A DNA stretch of 57,288 bases. Source: Candidatus Nitrosopumilus sp. (GTDB taxonomy: Archaea > Thermoproteota > Nitrososphaeria > Nitrososphaerales > Nitrosopumilaceae). Below, one piece after another: positions 56,783 through 57,288 of this stretch (positions within the stretch are counted from its first letter, which is position 1; each line of letters opens with the position of its first letter). Under the pieces are notes generated by a model. That model was not told the origin of the DNA. It did not search any database and saw nothing but the letters and a program-made list of their open reading frames with translations. The DNA lies in contig JAHELP010000002.1 in the NCBI GenBank assembly GCA_024644105.1, positions 1 through 57,288 on the forward strand, given 5' to 3'. The position numbers and the translations under genes are program-made.

Positions 56783-57100
56783 TTATTCACCATGTGAAAA
56801 ATTTCTTTCAACATTATTTACAATACTAAAAATGGATTCAGTTGGCAATACATTAACACATTCAGTAATCCATAATTCATCTAGATACATTAAACGCTTA
56901 AAATCATCAGCCGGAAGATCATCTGGATGTGAATCAGGATAAGTTGCATGAATTCTATATCCTTCATTTGCAATTTGTTGGCAGTTTTGTTCTATGAGAG
57001 ATAAACCAGAATCAGAAGGAGTTAAGAAATGAATTGCAACTGAGGCCATTAAAGCAGTGGCAACGGCTATACCAATCGCCAGGAATAAAATAGATGCCAT
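56783..57100 (-). CDS. Small membrane-anchored protein of unknown function
   Basis: This protein has 105 residues. An N-terminal helix (about 4-25, ILFLAIGIAVATALMASVAI) anchors a soluble part with two cysteines (NCQQIANEGYRIHATYP, and TECVNVLP) and an acidic middle (DSHPDDLPADDFKRLMY). ATG 57100 lies 27 nt after a TATA-like TTCATATACT; TTG 57109 is in frame. The stop abuts the thiL stop. Family not recognised. Confidence 0.62.
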   Translation of the reverse strand: MASILFLAIGIAVATALMASVAIHFLTPSDSGLSLIEQNCQQIANEGYRIHATYPDSHPDDLPADDFKRLMYLDELWITECVNVLPTESIFSIVNNVERNFSHGE

Positions 57101-57217
57101 TTGATCCAAGCAGATGAAGATAGTATATGAATAGTCATTGTTTTTTATTCAAGTGCCCAAAATAAGGCAAATTTAGAAAATCAATGTATTTTAAACCCTT
57201 TAAGACCTGATTAGACA

Positions 57218-57288
57218 TTGTCAGAAGTAGAAGCTGAAGTAGTTGAATCTGCAGTTGAGGAAACTGAATCTGCAGTTGAGGAAACTGA
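57218..57288 (+). CDS. Start of a gene with a Glu/Val/Ala repeat N-terminus (cut off by window end)
   Basis: TTG 57218 lies 26 nt after TATTTTAAACC. The 23 visible codons read MSEVEAEVVESAVEET and then repeat ESAVEET, so the N-terminus is acidic and repetitive. A similar acidic repeat tail occurs in RadA. Some thaumarchaeal ribosomal proteins carry acidic extensions of this type, but the identity of this gene cannot be told from the visible part. Confidence 0.6.
   Translation, partial: MSEVEAEVVESAVEETESAVEET
57245..57286 (+). repeat. Two 21-bp in-frame tandem repeats at the window edge
   Basis: Two identical 21-bp units (57245-57265, 57266-57286) encode ESAVEET; a third may begin at 57287. 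The array probably continues outside the window. Confidence 0.8.

Noticed and set aside
1-57288. Insertion sequences, prophage or integrated plasmid
   Set aside because: No transposase, integrase or phage structural genes, no long terminal repeats, and gene density and composition are even throughout.

Overview
The window looks like part of a chromosome from an ammonia-oxidising-type archaeon (Nitrososphaerota/Thaumarchaeota, close to Nitrosopumilus or Nitrosarchaeum). The DNA is AT-rich and densely coded, with no gene-free stretch over about 170 bases. The gene set is archaeal and 'eukaryote-like': RadA, topoisomerase VI A+B, a histone, Nop5 and fibrillarin, Trm1, RNA polymerase subunit F, L21e, S30e, S17e, aIF2-beta, RIO1, Pno1/Dim2, a TFE-beta-like factor and a KEOPS Cgi121 homologue. 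A plastocyanin-type copper protein and several families I know mainly from thaumarchaea fit the same group. Many genes start at ATG, GTG or TTG about 24-30 nt after the centre of a TATA-like box, which suggests leaderless mRNAs. I used that spacing to choose many starts.

Layout. 1-9.3 kb: the end of a PQQ-type sugar dehydrogenase; two paralogous roadblock-like proteins opposite two DICT-domain paralogues; an SPFH/prohibitin protein; small membrane and zinc-ribbon proteins; a metallopeptidase-like protein paired with a SirB1-type protein; tRNA-Ser(GCT). 9.3-19.8 kb: a phosphoesterase and an isocitrate/isopropylmalate-type dehydrogenase, then a long minus-strand information block (rpl21e-rpoF-DUF655-ksgA-hemK-like, rlmN, radA, rps30e, a B12/radical-SAM protein, pyrD-pyrK). 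19.9-25.7 kb: nop5-fibrillarin, rnhB/trm1 divergent, TFE-beta-rlmE. 25.8-33.4 kb: an OLD-type ATPase, a large secreted Ig-like-repeat protein, apt-mtnP purine salvage, small regulators, a membrane-anchored Hsp20-like protein. 33.4-38.7 kb: rio1-pno1-top6B-top6A, then a DUF5679 protein, aIF2-beta and DUF424. 38.8-44.9 kb: a leaderless micro-ORF, DUF373, cis-prenyltransferase-Nudix, pyrF, purA. 44.9-50.6 kb: a zinc-ribbon-YggX fusion, Sua5, a THUMP protein, a ubiquitin-like-Cgi121 fusion, S17e, TatD, histone, tRNA-Cys(GCA), cupredoxin. 50.7-57.3 kb: an AIPR-family protein, small zinc and membrane proteins, tRNA-Thr(CGT), glmM-thiL, and the start of a gene with a Glu-rich repetitive N-terminus.

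How the genes fit together. Much of the window serves rRNA and tRNA maturation and translation: C/D-box methylation (Nop5/fibrillarin), KsgA, RlmN, RlmE, Trm1, Sua5 plus Cgi121 for t6A, a THUMP protein, and RIO1/Pno1 in small-subunit assembly. These are mixed with DNA topology and repair genes and with pyrimidine and purine genes. No insertion sequence, prophage or CRISPR array was seen. The OLD-type and AIPR-type genes are the only defence-like genes, and each stands alone.

The items most worth following are the ubiquitin-like-Cgi121 fusion beside sua5, the TFE-beta-like factor with an H1-like lysine/alanine tail, compact divergent promoters that appear to share a TATA box, a tRNA-Thr with a non-canonical T-loop, and the paired DICT/roadblock-like cluster. 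Everything here comes from reading the sequence without database searches.
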